DNA from: Apostichopus japonicus
Taxonomy: Eukaryota > Echinodermata > Holothuroidea > Aspidochirotida > Stichopodidae
NCBI RefSeq assembly: GCF_037975245.1
Contig: NC_092572.1
Location: 657,501-721,500 of the forward strand
Reading direction: 5' to 3'
DNA: 64,000 nt
The notes under the pieces are model-generated. The model saw only the letters and a list, made by a program, of their open reading frames with translations, did no database searches and was not told the origin of the DNA. A program made the translations under genes and the position numbers. Positions 1 to 12,837 of the stretch are shown in pieces (the first letter of the stretch is position 1; every line of letters starts with the position of its first letter).

Positions 1-229
1 TTGCTTGAAGTTTTTCACAAAAGACAAGAAACTCAGCAGCAGTGAAACGTCAAGACTATCTTCTTTAGAACAATGACAAACATTTACAAGCGTAGTCGAC
101 TTTATTGTTTGATTTGTAAAAATCCTTCAAAAATACTTGAGTACAAGTATCCAGATGCTAATTTATCTCACCAAACGAATTTATTTTAATAAATTGTTAT
201 ATTTTACAAGTTTACTATGGGTGCAAATC
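1..229. other. No gene seen at left edge
   Basis: AT-rich sequence with no long open frame, RNA gene or clear repeat that I can recognise. Confidence 0.5.
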
Positions 230-690
230 GTCATTGTAATTTCCTTTTAACATGTCCGATGGTAGTGATGTCCTTTCAACTGTCCGATGGTAGTAATGTC
301 CTGACCATATGTCTGATGGTAGTAATGTCCTTTTCACCACATGTCCGATGGTAGTAATGTCCTATTCAACTTTCCGATGGTAGTAATGTCCTTTTCCACA
401 TGTCCGATGGTAGTAATGTCCTTTCCACATGCCCGATGGTAATACTGTCCTTTTCACCACATATTGTCCTTTCCACATGTACGATGGTAGCAATATGTCC
501 TTTCAACTGTCCGATGGTAGTAAAGTCCTTTCCATATGTCTGATGGTAGTAATGTCCTTTTCCACATAGTAATGTCCTTTCCACATGCCTGATGCGTAAT
601 GTCCTTTTCAAATTTCCGATGGTAGTAATGTCCTTTCCATATGTTCAATGTAGCAATGTTCTTTCCACATGTCCGATGGTAGTAGCGGGT
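230..690. repeat. 29-bp minisatellite, left copy
   Basis: Degenerate tandem array of a unit of about 28-32 bp built on TGTCCGATGGTAGTAATGTC followed by CTTTCCACA. A second array of the same unit, in the same orientation, lies at 18465-19065. The open minus frames across it are periodic artefacts and not genes. Confidence 0.9.
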
Positions 691-744
691 CCAAAAGTCC
701 ATATCAAATCACCAAATTTTGGCGTATGTTGTAGTTCGACATCT

Positions 745-816
745 TTGAAAAAGTCCCAAATTTGTGTATGATTGGACCACCATGAAATAAGCATATTCTG
801 AAAATTTCAGTTGCAT
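745..816 (+). repeat. Inverted-repeat partner, left
   Basis: The stretch containing ATGATTGGACCACCATGAAA and GCATATTCTGAAAATTTCAG reappears reverse-complemented at 18336-18405 with few differences. In both places it sits directly inside a 29-bp minisatellite array. Confidence 0.8.
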
Positions 817-824
817 AATGTTAA

Positions 825-965
825 CTAATATACACACTGTACATATACACCCAGTACAGTGTATGTTTTGTACACACTGTACATACATGTATGTACTGGT
901 TGAAATTCATTTTATAGTAAAGTCTTCTAATTCAACCAATTGTATATGTACAGTGTGTATATTAG
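825..965. mobile_element. 141-bp MITE-like palindromic element
   Basis: Positions 825-848 and 942-965 are perfect 24-bp terminal inverted repeats starting CTAATATACACACTGTACAT. Possible 5-bp target duplications TGTTA lie at 819-823 and 966-970, with one extra base between the left duplication and the repeat. A partial same-orientation copy is at 17376-17470. It encodes nothing. Superfamily unresolved. Confidence 0.65.
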
Positions 966-987
966 TGTTAGGTTTAAACATAGTCTT

Positions 988-1115
988 CTGGTGTGGCAGT
1001 AATGAGTGTCCGGGCGTCCGTAGGACACTTATTACTAGGAAATAGTGTCTCATTTGCGTGAATAGTGTCTCAGGGACACTTTCCCTTGCATTCTACGCCA
1101 CCGTGGAAAGTGTCC
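988..1115 (+). repeat. Candidate left terminal inverted repeat, GTGTCC-rich
   Basis: The block beginning GTGTGGCAGTAATGAGTGTC and continuing CGGGCGTC matches the reverse complement of 17185-17360. The inner part is a cluster of short AATAGTGTC and GGACACT motifs, as in subterminal repeats. It may mark the left end of a 16.4-kb element reaching 17360. No target-site duplication was found, so the boundary is provisional. Confidence 0.5.
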
Positions 1116-2135
1116 GGGTTCTCTTCAAAGAGCTTTAACGTGGTTCTGTTGAGTGACAAACACTTCTGGCCCTATCTACGTTCCCTTATTACTTAAAAGG
1201 AGGTAATTTACTAGCGAAGACCAGGTTGACAATGTTATATATCGGTCAGCATGCACCCTCAAAACTCGGTTAAAGTATAACTAATACTTCGAGTGTCGAC
1301 TGTTGTGGGAAGAGGCGGCAAAATGTTATTATTATCATGGAGACTACACTCCAGAGGGACGCTGTCCGCTCTATTTCGATCGTCGACTGTCAGAAGGCTG
1401 CATAATGAATGTAAAATTTATCTTCCGAACTAATTAGTCATGTCTGTCTGACTCTGCTGCTTATCAATCGTTACTACCATTAGGGTAGTTGTTTGGAAGG
1501 TCGGAATTTCTAAACGTTGGAGAAAGATCAACCATGTAGGTCGAAGGTAAATGTATTTTAACCGATACGCGTCGGCGATAGTTCCCCGCCATCCGGAGCA
1601 TGGATGTCAAATCCGGGGTCAGAGCAGGGAGTTGTTATGGGAAAACTCCCTGGTCAGAGTCAATATATTTTATTCAGTACGCGGGAAATGTGGAAATCTC
1701 CCGCTCTACGTTCTAGGTGTGACATGCGTATTTGCATTCTACTGTAAAATGTATACTGCTGTTTACTCAGTGAAGTAAGCCGAATGTGCCGTCTACGTCG
1801 TTACATGTCGCAGGCCCAAAATTTCTTAGTAGCTGCATATATGAGTTGAGACCGTTAACTTACTTAGCCCGATCTGATATTACAAGATGACTTCTCCTGA
1901 CCTGGATACCGATGACGAGTAGGCCTCCATTATCTTTGGAAAATATTTTTCGTCAGGACTGTACCCTGAAAAGTCTACGATAAATCTAGAAAGATCGATA
2001 AGGGGAAGATCGAAGAGTTTTAGACTGACGGGAGATGCCGATCTAGTTTACGTCGGCCCACATGGCAACGAAGATTAAAGCTTACAAGAAGGGTTTGGCG
2101 GTAAGTGTATTATTTGTTTATTTGTATAAAACTTT
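1116..2135. other. No confident gene; short open stretch before LINE
   Basis: Around 1890-2080 one plus frame is open across phrases such as YFSSGLYPEKSTINLERS and ends in a TAA just before a GT donor-like site at 2101. An upstream ATG in the same frame meets a stop after 11 codons. This could be a decayed exon or the 5' part of a repeat. I recognise no family. Confidence 0.25.
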
Positions 2136-3802
2136 TTCTGAAGAGCAATGCAGGAGGTGATCTCTGTGAAGAGTCACTTGTAAAAGAGAGATGGCGTGTT
2201 TATACAGAGGACTTGTACAGAAGTGATCACAATATCACCACACAATTTACGGAAGGGATCTACGAAGAGGAAGCACCGATAATTGAGGAAGAAGTCAGAA
2301 AAGCTGTAAAGTCACTAGCGAATGGAAAGTCTCCAGGATCGGACGAATTACCCATTGAACTCTTTAAGGAAGTGGGTGAAGAGGGTGTAATAGTACTAAC
2401 TGTAATTTGTCAGCGAATCTGGTGCACTGGTGTTTGGCCAAAAAGATGGAAGGAATCCATATACATCCCGATTCCGAAGAAAGGTGACCCCCGAATTTGC
2501 TCAAACAACCGAACGATAGCACTGATCTCACATGCAAGTAAAGTCATGCTGAAGGTAATTCAACACAGACTAGAGGGATATATGGAACGCGAAATGTCAA
2601 TCGAACAAGCAGGCTTCCGGAAAGGCAGAGGCACTCGGGACCAAATTGCCAACCTTAGATGGATTTTGGAAAGGTCAAGAGAGTTCCAGCGTCCCGTTTA
2701 TATGTGTTTCATAGACTACAGTAAAGCTTTTGATTGTGTTGACCATCCAACACTGTGGACCATGTTGACGGAAATGGGAATTCCCAAGCACATAGTACAT
2801 GTGATTAAATCATTATATAATGAACAGGAAGCGAAAGTTCGAACCGAATATGGGGATACAGAAAATTTCAACATCGGCAAGGGAGTTCGACAGGGGTGTA
2901 TCCTTTCACCTTACCTTTTCAACCTTTATAGCGAGTACATAATGAGACAAGCCAATCTAGACAATGTAGAGCTAGGGGTGAAGATAGGTGGCAGAAGAGT
3001 CAACAACCTCAGATATGCTGATGACACCACACTGCTCGCAGAAAGCAAAGAAGACCTCCTTAATCTGATGGAACGTGTGCAGGCACATAGCACTCAGGCT
3101 GGGCTACACCTGAACCTAAAGAAGACCAAGGTTATGTGCACAGAGGAGCTGGACGAAATTATTTTGGGTGGAAACAAAGTTGAAATAGTACACGACTTTA
3201 ACTTTCTCGGTTCTAGAATTGATGACAATGGTACCTGTAAGGGGGAGATTTTGAGACGGTTAGCTCTTGGAAGAGCTGCTGTGACGGGGTTAAACAAGAT
3301 CTGGAGGGACAAAGCAATCTCATTATTAACGAAGAGTCAACTGATGAAAGTACTAGTTTTCCCAGTTGTGCTCTATGGGAGTGAATCATGGACAATAACA
3401 AAGGGAATGAGGGAAAGAATAGACAGTTTTGAATTATGGTGCTGGCGCAGGCTATTGAGAGTCCCTTGGACTGCACATAGAACAAACATCTCGATTGTGG
3501 AACAAATAAAACCCTCACTTCCACTGGAAGCACAGATCCTGAGGCAACAACTAAATTTTTTCGGTCATATCATGCGTGCTGACGACTCTCTGGAAAAATC
3601 ATTAATGGTGGGAATGGGTGATGGATCACGAAAGAGGGGCAGGCCACGTGCACGATGGATGGATGGTGTCAAGCAGGCGACTGGGTTGACTCTGGATAGA
3701 CTTCGAGGGGCAACCAGGAGCCGGCAGGATTGGAGGATTAAAGTCATGGTCATCACCAGGGGTCGAACACGACTCGACGGCACAAGGTGACAAGGTGATA
3801 AA
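2136..3802 (+). mobile_element. LINE, RTE/BovB-like reverse transcriptase, 5'-truncated
   Basis: Non-LTR retrotransposon coding region ending at the stop 3788-3790. About 550 residues are open. Reverse-transcriptase landmarks in order: NGKSPGSDELP, a palm block AGFRKGRGTRDQIANLRW, CFIDYSKAFDCVDH, GVRQGCILSPYLFNLY, the catalytic YADD in NNLRYADDTTLLAE, then the C-terminal SWT-FELWCWRRLLRVPWT and FFGHIMR-RGRPRARW blocks. These closely resemble the BovB group of the RTE clade. The apurinic endonuclease domain expected upstream is absent, so the copy is 5'-truncated and cannot move by itself. The first codon of the open frame is not a true start. The intact RT frame suggests a fairly recent insertion. 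The short 3' end with repeated AAGGTGA words is consistent with RTE. Confidence 0.9.
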
Positions 3803-6800
3803 ACTTTTAGGAATTATTTCCACTGTAGAAATGATTCCCTAGATATGCATATAACTTGAACTAAGTGCATTGGCCATTTGGGCCTTGCAGATTATAGGTA
3901 TATTTTATTATTTGTAATCACCTAAGAGTAGAACTGAAAAGTCTAAACTCTATTAGCGTTAGAGAATATCGTGATGCATTATTAGTCGGCAAGACACGAA
4001 TAGTATTGGGCTACTATAGGCTAGCCTACTGTAGCCAGTGTTCGATTTTTCCGGTATCGCATCGCAAAATGCGATCCAAAACGACAAACTTGCGAGACGT
4101 TTCCAAATCAGCATCGCACATTGTGCCGATTTGTGCGATACAAATTCCTAGTCAGATTTGGGAGCAAACACTCAAACCTTAACTTACGAACTTCTACACA
4201 ATGTAGAAGTTATAATTTATTGAGTTTATACTCAATGTACAACTTATTCACTTGACCGTATAGCGAAAAAAAAAACTGAAAAAATAATATCCTACCATAG
4301 TTAAGTGTAAAGCAAATAGCCTAACCACCTCGGCGGTTACGGATCTCACGTAACGAAAAGGTTCCCTGGCAACGTGCCAAAAAATGTTAACAAACAGGTG
4401 TTACACAGGGGATGAGCTCACAGTTGTTGGGAAGGTACCTGGGCAAATTCGCAGCACATGTACCGTGGTACAGTAGTTGGGTATAGGGTTAAACACTGCA
4501 GTTGTAAAAATGTACGCATAGTGCACGCTATTCATTGTTAGGCAGTCTAGAAACGGGGCTTTGCTGAACGTTGTTTGTTTCATAATATCGGAAGTTTTGT
4601 AAGTTGCACTTTTTAAAGATTGAAAGACAGATTAAATCTCTTTTCATTTTATAACATAATATAGCTACTTTAACTTGTCATTTTAAAATTTCATCAGTTT
4701 CGTGACAATTTAAATAAAAAAAGTTGTCAGTATTTTGCATCCTCAACTGCGAATTTTTTCATCGCCAGACATCGCAAAAAATGACAACAATTTTCGGGGG
4801 CTTTCGCCCCCAGGTTCCCCACGAGGGTTCTACCCCATGACCCCACCATAGCCCTAAGACGGGCCCCTGGACACCACGCCTTTATGCTCGCACGTTACGC
4901 GTGCTAGGCAGGCGAACACCGGCGGGAAATCGGCAGTGTGTTCGCGGGAAATTGAACAAGGTTTTCCAACACTGCTGAACTGTGCAGTTACTGTATGCAT
5001 CATGTTCAAGGTTTTCACGGAGGCCTTTGAGGAAATGAATGGTTAGTACAGTGTATATATGCTGCACTAATGCTGTGTGTAGGCCAAGGTTCACGAAGGT
5101 CATTGGTTATATTCGCGCGCCGTAGACGTGTTTTTAGATGTTACGGAGAGTCAGGTTTCCATGGATATTAATCGAAAATGAATCTGAGTTTAACTGACGC
5201 TAAAGAAATGGATCGTCTTGGGCAGATTAACAAATCATTGCAAGTATAAATAAGTACAGGTAGCTCTGCTGTTAAAAAGAAAAGTTCAATATCGGTTTGC
5301 TGTTATCGGCAATTAGGCAAAATTTTACCGATACCGATATGCTGCCGATATTGCAAATATCGGCCGATACCGATATTGAAAACGATTATCGTAGCAACAC
5401 TAGTATAAATAATAATAAAAAACAAACATTTTCTAGTTAATACATTGATCGCCAACATTTGGTCCGTTTTGTGGTAATTTCAAAACTGCTATTCAATATT
5501 GGGGAACTGCTATGCAACAAAAATATTGTATAGCAATTGTCGAAATTTGTTGCTATGCAATTTTTTGGCCATAAGTCGAACACTGACTGTAGCATATGAG
5601 TAGGACTTCGAGAGTTATAACCCTTTTTGCAAATAATTTGCTTTATTCAAATTTAAGCCACTCCGATTGGCAATCTCTGAAATAAAGCCTACTTGGTATA
5701 ATTTTTGTTCCTCTGGTAGCTGCCAAAACTCCCAGATCAGCTGTCAGTTACATATCAGCTGTGTATTGTGTACCCATGCTACCATGAGTATACAAGCTTT
5801 TAATTTCAATAATGATTATGTGTTTGAAATTGCTAGGTTAAAAAAAAAAAATCTTCAGGATAGGACTTTTCAGATTTTCTGAAAGATATGTCCTGGGATT
5901 AGTCCCCTTACTAGTTAAAACACAAGGTAGCAAGGGAGAGGGGGGGGGGGGGGGGTCCCTGTCTTGTCCATTTGGAGGATCAATTAAATTAATGAGTGTT
6001 ACTTTATTATCTCTTTCTTTTTAGAGGTTTTCCCATATTTTTTTAATATATTGGTGCCGGGATGTGCACAGACACTGCAGCAGGTCGAATATATGCTATA
6101 GGTAATCAGTTGGCCACCTGCCCATCACTTCATTGTCAGAAGGTTAGCTGTGTTGGCTAATAATTTTTAATAAGTTTAATGGGCCTTTCTGCTGGTGATA
6201 TTTTAATTATGCAAGCATGTACATGGTTATGGTATGAATATTCATTAAACATTCTTCCACAGTAATTAAGGTTGTTAATATATGCACAAAACAATGTTGC
6301 AATTAAATTAGTGCAGGTTAAACCATGTAGCTATAAACCTGGGATTATAGCTCCATGGACCAAGTTTATATCATTTATATTAAATTTGCAATGTATTATC
6401 ACATGTAAAACTGCTTGGTGATATACTGTAGTATTGCTAGAATAGTGACCAGAATGGACCTAAAAAACTAATATAGGCCTAGTGTAATCTCTTTGACAAA
6501 TTTGAGGGTGGGTGAATAAATTTCTATTCAGGAGGATAGCTGGTTGTTGAGAGAAACAATTGAAAAAAGAGCAAATAAAAATGCACAACAATTTGCTTTC
6601 GTTTTATCTCACATGTTATCATGAACTTATTTGACCAAATGATAGGAGTATTTTGGTATAAGACCCTTATTTGAAAGAAAGGGATCTGAGAAGGTGGCTA
6701 AATCAATAGAAATATCAGGTTCATTTCAATTTCTGTAAGAGTGACTCCTTGTAGGACACGAGTGGGGACAATTTCACCACCTAAGTATTATTTTCATCTG

Positions 6801-8270
6801 CATTTCAGCAGGAGGCACATGTACACCTGATTTTGATGGAATCTGCAATGGAAGTTGTGTAACATGTTTTTTTTTCAAATACCTATCCTAGCTCATAGGC
6901 CTTACATGTTAATGGAATACATATGGACCACCTTATGCGTTCAGCTTATTAATGCTAGGCCTGGGTCGAAAATACTGTTCACAAGCAGCACAGTTATCAC
7001 TAAATCACTTTGTTTTTTGTCATCTAAAAGCAATATTTGTTTGCATGATTGTAACTGCAAAGTCATTCACCATATGCATATCAAGTTATCAACCGATGCT
7101 TAAAGTTTGCATCCCTTTGTTGGCCAGTGCAAGAGTATAAGGAGTATGTGTGGAGATTGTCCAGAGAATGAAAGATCTAGCTCATTCATTTGTTCTTAAA
7201 GTTATAATTTACTAAGCATATATTAAAGATGATCATGATGGTGGTACATTCAGTAGACTTAATGACTCGCAGTACTGTCGGGAATTTTCATGTACTGCAG
7301 CCATAAACACAAATTTCGCTAAGAACACATTTTGGTATTTTTTTTAGCTGCGTATAATTAAAGCAACAGGAAAACCTTTACATAGGACTTCATAATTATC
7401 TGATATGAATTTCAAAATGTAAAGAAAACTGAATTGTGATATGAAGCAAGAATGACACATGAACATAACAGAGTTCAGTAGTTGAATTGTTGTCATAAAG
7501 AAGTATCCGAGAAAATGTCCTAAGTACGTACATTCATATGCAGTTCATAACTAAAGTACCAACAGAGCCATAGCCTTTTGTCCAAAATTCATCCCCAATG
7601 AACCCATATGCTTATTTCAACATCTATTTAAGTAAATCTTGCTACTTGGTTAATAACCAAGAAGTCTTTCCTTCCATACTGTAACTCTACAGTGTGAATT
7701 TCTGTCATTAATATAAAAAATTCTGCAAATTCCCTTCAAAGATTAATTTGTAACATTTCTAAATGCTTACAATATATACATACCAAAGTATATATATAGG
7801 TTGTATCAAAGTATGCTTCCTACATCAGTTAGGTGTAACCCTGTCATCTCACTGACAGATTCCAAGGCAATTTTCTGACTAACTATCAATCACTCATCCA
7901 GGTACTTATACATCTGTTCCCCCCCCCCCCCACCCCACATTCAAAGGTGATGAAAATGGTTACCAGGCCTATGATAGTCCCTAGTGACAATTACCATCTA
8001 GATTGTCAGCTAGATCACTGCATGTGACTTGCATCTCACTTCAGAGATTTCCCATTGGACTTCCATATAACAGCTGGGTTTGACAAGTCAGTAAGTAATA
8101 GGTTTGGTAATGAAGAAAAAAATTGGTAACAGAGTCTTCCAGTGTGAGTTACAATAAAAAATAAAAAAAACAATTGAATGTTTAGCATTTTATAAAACTC
8201 AGATATAAATCACTTGAACATCAGTTCGTATGATTAGATTGTGTATGGTTCTGAATGCCATTTTACTTCT
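3803..8270. other. Intergenic, old repeats only
   Basis: No gene supported. 4785-4870 is a GC-rich repeat-like patch (GGGGGCTTTCGCCCCCAGG). 5285-5395 holds interleaved palindromes of the type CCGATACCGATAT and ATCGGCCGAT. 5941-5956 is a G run and 7920-7931 a C run. Open frames here are short and lack splice or family support. Confidence 0.5.
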
Positions 8271-8279
8271 TTTTTTAGA

Positions 8280-10142
8280 TGGGTGTGGATATGATTGGAC
8301 CCCTTCCAGAGACCATCAATGGAAATAAGTACATCATATAAACCCTATGTGACTATTTTTCAAAATGGCCAGAGGCTTTTGCTACATGTACAGAAACAAA
8401 ACAGCAAAAACTGTTGCAAACTTTCTGTTTGAAACCATGGCCAGGTAAATATCCATCTACTTTTGTTTCTACTTTACATGGAATTACTTATGCAGACCTG
8501 CATTTGCACTGTTTTAACTGTGACCCAGAAAGCGGCCAAATGGTTACAGGAATTTATAGAAGTTGTTTCTTAAGTTAATGTCAATGAAATGTTAGTGGGA
8601 TATGGTCAGTGCTTTTAACTTACTTTTTTTTTTTAAATCAGTGCTGAAATGATTTCCTGATTAAACCATGTAGCCATTCTGCAGATGCCAGTAGTTCATT
8701 ACATTACTCGTAATCAATACTTTAACAATAGTTATTTAAATGTTTCCATTTATTTAGATTTGGGTGCATGAAAATTGTCATCTCAGACCAGACAGGAAAA
8801 TTTGTTAATGCTCTGAACATGTCCCTGTTTGACATGATAGGGGTAGACCTCAGAGAATCCTCTAGCTACCACCCACAGACCAATGGGCTTGATGAAAGAT
8901 TCAACCAAACTCTGCAAAGGTCACTCATCAAGGTTGTCAATGAAAACCAACATGACTGAGATGAAATGCTGTCTTCAATTCTCATGGGGTACCATACAGC
9001 CAAACATGGTTCAATAGGTCTTTCACCTTTTGCTGTGATGTTTGGAAGGTTTGTAATAATTTAAACCTGCCATTGCTGAATAGAGATTTACATTTGCTAA
9101 GGCCATATACAGAGAAAAAGTAATCAGGGATACGAGAGTTTGGACAAATCTTGCATAGCTACACCGTCCTCTGTACGATAAAATCTAATTTGACACATGC
9201 CAGGTCCTGGAAAAAACGCTAAATAGAGGACCATCAATAACCCAATTTAAGTTACAATATCTAAACAAATAAATATTAACCCTGTATATGGTACACTCTG
9301 CAGCAAGTACAAAATATGAACATTCATTAAACTGTAAATGCATGCCCATTAACTTAAAAGATACATGCAATTAATGCCACTGACATTGGTTTTGTTTTTC
9401 ATATACTATATATTTATCATAATTGACTGGTATGCAAGTTGGACCTATAACAGCACAGAATATATATAAGGGTTTTATATTTGTGCTGGTTTGAGTATGT
9501 GATGTGACTCAAATTTCTGGTTCAATGGTCTTAATAGTGAAAATAAAATATATAAAAATTTATTTATTCTTCAGTCAACAAATTGTTGTGAATAATTGAA
9601 TGTTAATTTATCTTCATATATCCAGAGAGCCATTGCGACCATTCGACATGGAAAACTCCATTGTCCAACCAGAAGCTCCTACTACAGACTGCAGCGATGC
9701 ACAGCGGGAGAGGGTTTTTCAACTCATGTCACAGTCGCGGGACATAATCAAAGGTGTTGTGAGAGAAAATATTGGCAAAGCCCAAGAACGGCAAAAAAAA
9801 AGAATTTGGATAATAGGCACCAAAAAAGGTAATTATATAATGCTATGTTGTACATTGAAGTTGTAGTTAAATGAATGGCAACATATGCATTGTATTATGA
9901 TGTTTACGTATATCTGCTGGATTTTATTTTATTCAGAGCTTCGAAGTTGGTTCCAGTGTTCTCGTACGGAATGCTAGAAAGGATGCCCGAAGAGGAGGGA
10001 AGCTCGAAAACTCTTGGCTAATTGGGCCGTATGAAGTGAAGGCTGTGAATGAGAAAGTACTGTACACACTTATTAACAGTACCACAGGCCTTCCTCAGAA
10101 GAAGAAATTCAATTCAATTTTACTTAAAGAATTTTGCACAAG
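8280..10142 (+). mobile_element. Fossil integrase of gypsy/Ginger type in four blocks
   Basis: Four plus-strand blocks (about 8280-8445, 8758-9049, 9625-9830 and 9938-10141) carry, in order, the start of an integrase core (GVDMIGPLPE, DYFSKWPEA), the later core (SSYHPQTNG, a typical integrase motif), a linker and a GPY/F-like C-terminal module (LIGPYEVKAV). The family is the integrase shared by Ty3/gypsy retrotransposons and Ginger DNA transposons. The blocks are separated by gaps with GT-AG-like edges and pyrimidine tracts, as in an integrase gene carried in host-like exons. No gag, protease, reverse transcriptase or LTR was seen nearby. The remnant is broken, with at least three disruptions, and looks old. 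It lies inside the paired inverted repeats at 988-1115 and 17185-17360, but whether it belongs to them is unproven. Confidence 0.7.
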
Positions 10143-10544
10143 TAAGATTTCTTTGCAGTATTTTTTTTTGGGGGGGGGGGGGTGGGGAGGAGGAGGATTG
10201 GCATGATTCCTCCAGAATTTCCTTAAAAATAATCAGCAACTTAATCAGTTCTGAGTATTTGCTGGCTTATGTGAGGGTAAAGTGCTGTAGCTGTCTTCAC
10301 ACAATAAATCAGTTTCGACTTAATGGCCTAACAAATTAACCATTATTGCCAACAATAATAACGACGGGAATAAGTTAATTAGAAGAAAACTTCAGTTTCC
10401 TGACAATTGTTTTCAGAAATTAAATTTCATTTGTTTTAGTTTTGAGAAGATAATTTTATGTGATGTCAGTTTGAAACTCTGCAATTTAATGTTCAACTTC
10501 TGAAGAGCAGCTTTCCTGGCTTTGATAATAATCGTAACCTATTC

Positions 10545-10870
10545 ATTCATGCTGGCGTGTGTGTGCGTGTCTTTGTGAAATTGTCAAATTGTGAAACCTT
10601 GTAAACATGGTATCTCAATATTGGAAGCTTGGGCAGATCTCGTACTTGGTAAGATAGAGCATAACATTGAGTAAAAGAAACTGTTTGATTTTGTCGGAGG
10701 TCATAAAGGTCATTTGAAGTCAAAAAATGCCAAACAGTTACCTCACTCCCCTCTAACCTGTCCCTACACTAACGCACCTTCCTAAACATAATATCTCAGA
10801 AGCTTGGAACGATCGCATATTTGGTATGTAATTGTACCACATTGAGTACAGAAGCCTAATGTTGTGGGGC
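10545..10870 (+). repeat. Dispersed repeat family A, copy 1
   Basis: Two tandem units share the words CCTTGTAAACATGGTATCTC, GGAAGCTTGG, CACATTGAGTA and GAGGTCATAAAGGTCA. The same pattern recurs at 14310-14570. Non-coding. Confidence 0.65.
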
Positions 10871-10884
10871 GAGGTCATAGGCGT

Positions 10885-11050
10885 ACGGGACCATATTTTA
10901 GTTTGGGAGGGCAGAAAGTTTTGTGCCCGAAAGTTCCTGTGACACTATCTAAGCGGAACGCCATCATCGGTTGGCGTGTAGCGTACAAGAAAATTGTTGG
11001 CAAAAAAAGCCTCTTAGATTGCCGGAAATGGCACATCTGAGGCCTTGCAA
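10885..11050 (+). repeat. Dispersed repeat family B, copy 1
   Basis: Shares CTATCTAAGCGGAACGCCAT, GGTTGGCGTGTAGCGTAC and GAAATGGCAC with 42925-43040 in the same orientation, at about 75-80% by eye. An interspersed repeat of unknown class. Confidence 0.6.
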
Positions 11051-11290
11051 GTTGCATATAAATATTCTTTATTTTATGATCTCACATTTTAGAAATTTAC
11101 ACTTCCCCAAAAATTTGGCAAATTAGAAGAAGTTAGAAAAAAAAATTGATCGCGCAAAAAGCGTGGTAGCCCAGGTGAGCTGTGCTTACGGTGGTGTTAC
11201 ACGGAAATATTCGGGCATCATGATGCTAAATAAAGAAAATCAATGAATTGTCAGGCAAAAATTTGAAAAAGATTTGGGCAAGCTACTGCA

Positions 11291-11292
<2 letters not shown>

Positions 11293-11382
<90 letters not shown>

Positions 11383-11383
11383 G
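11293..11383. repeat. (TA)n microsatellite
   Basis: About 90 bp of nearly pure TA dinucleotides. Confidence 0.95.
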
Positions 11384-12214
11384 TTTCTCCTCTTAGGCTG
11401 CCCACATTTTTCAGGACTTTTGCCCGAATTTCTTGTCCTCTGGAAATTTGTTTTTTAAGACTCCCCCCCCCCCAGGCCTATTTTTACAATTCATGGTTAA
11501 GTAAGTTTCCAGTGTGCTATGATTGTGTTCTTTGCTTTGATTCAACAGAGATCTGTTTGCAACAGTTTTTCTTCAAGTTCCACGAAGCAGTTGTATGACC
11601 AATTGAAGAAACTCAAAAAGTTTGAAGTACAGTAAGTGTTAAATATTTCATTAAAGTGGGATTATATGCACTCCATAATCATGCAGTTATTGATACCAAC
11701 CTCAGTGGTAAACATTGGCAGTTACAAGCAAAATTTTGTAGTGCTTAAGCAACTCTCAAAATTCAAGCAGAAACAAATATTGATTAATATTAATGATAAA
11801 GGTGCTCTACCTGTTACCTATCATCATCGCTCGGCCAAACGCTTTTAGATGTTTCGCTACTTGTTGCAAACTTTTGTCGTGCTATATAGTAATGATATGT
11901 ATACTTTCAATGGTTAAGCACTGCATTTAAAGGAACTTTTTATTGAAAAATGGGATCCAGTCCTTCTGGTCATATCATTGTTTGTAAGTTTATCGCCCTA
12001 AGCCTTGCCTTGTCATGAATTTTACTTTCTGTGATTGAGTGCTTGAACTGTTGGCCCGTCCTGCCAGAAAATTTGAATCTAACACTGACTTACGTCGAGA
12101 CGTGACCTTAGTGCTGCATATAGGTCACACTTGATCAGATCTCACTCTAAGCTTGGCCTTGATACAATACACAGGAATGCGTACAGACTTCAATAGGCTA
12201 TCAACTTGCCATAC

Positions 12215-12665
12215 TGTATATCTGAATGCTCGCATGCTCAAGGAGGATCAGATCCCACACTTGGGGATTCAAGTTGCTATACTCTGAATAATCGCATGCT
12301 TAAGGAGGATCAAGCAGACCCCACAAATGAGGTGATCAACTTGCTAGTCTGAATCTTACATGCTCAAGTAGGACGAGACCTACAAGGGCGATCAACTTGC
12401 TATAGTTTGCATTCTCGCATGCTCAAGGATGATCAGACCCTACAATTTGGGTGATCAACGTCCTATAGTATAAATTATTGCATGGTTAAGGAGGATCAGA
12501 CCCACAAGGGCGAACAACACGCTAGTCTGAATATACTCCATACATGTTCACAGTGGATCAGACCCACAATCGGGGGATCAATTTGCTACAGTCTGAATGC
12601 TCGCATGCTCATGGAGGATCAGATCTGCATTTGTGGCAATAAACAATATTGCTAGTCTGAATGCT
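12215..12665. repeat. Minisatellite, about 60-65 bp unit
   Basis: About seven or eight degenerate units sharing GCATGCTCAAGGAGGATCAG, a run like ACCCACAA, and TGATCAACTTGCTA. No coding capacity. Confidence 0.85.
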
Positions 12666-12837
12666 TCACCTTGTTATTACCGAATGCTGCAAGATACATT
12701 AATTTTAAGTACCCATTTGTAATGATTGCTGAAATCATGTTTTCACAGTAATATTTACTTTCTATTTAATTTCTGTAACTTTGAAGCAATGCTTACTATT
12801 CATGCGTCCTTTTCTGCAGGCTAATACCTCAATGACG

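Noticed and set aside
230-690. CRISPR-like spaced repeats
   Set aside because: Contiguous degenerate tandem units without unique spacers, in an animal genome.
366-702. Minus ORFs rich in HVERTLL and YYHRTCGKD
   Set aside because: Pure translation of the 29-bp minisatellite. The same holds at 18362-18781.
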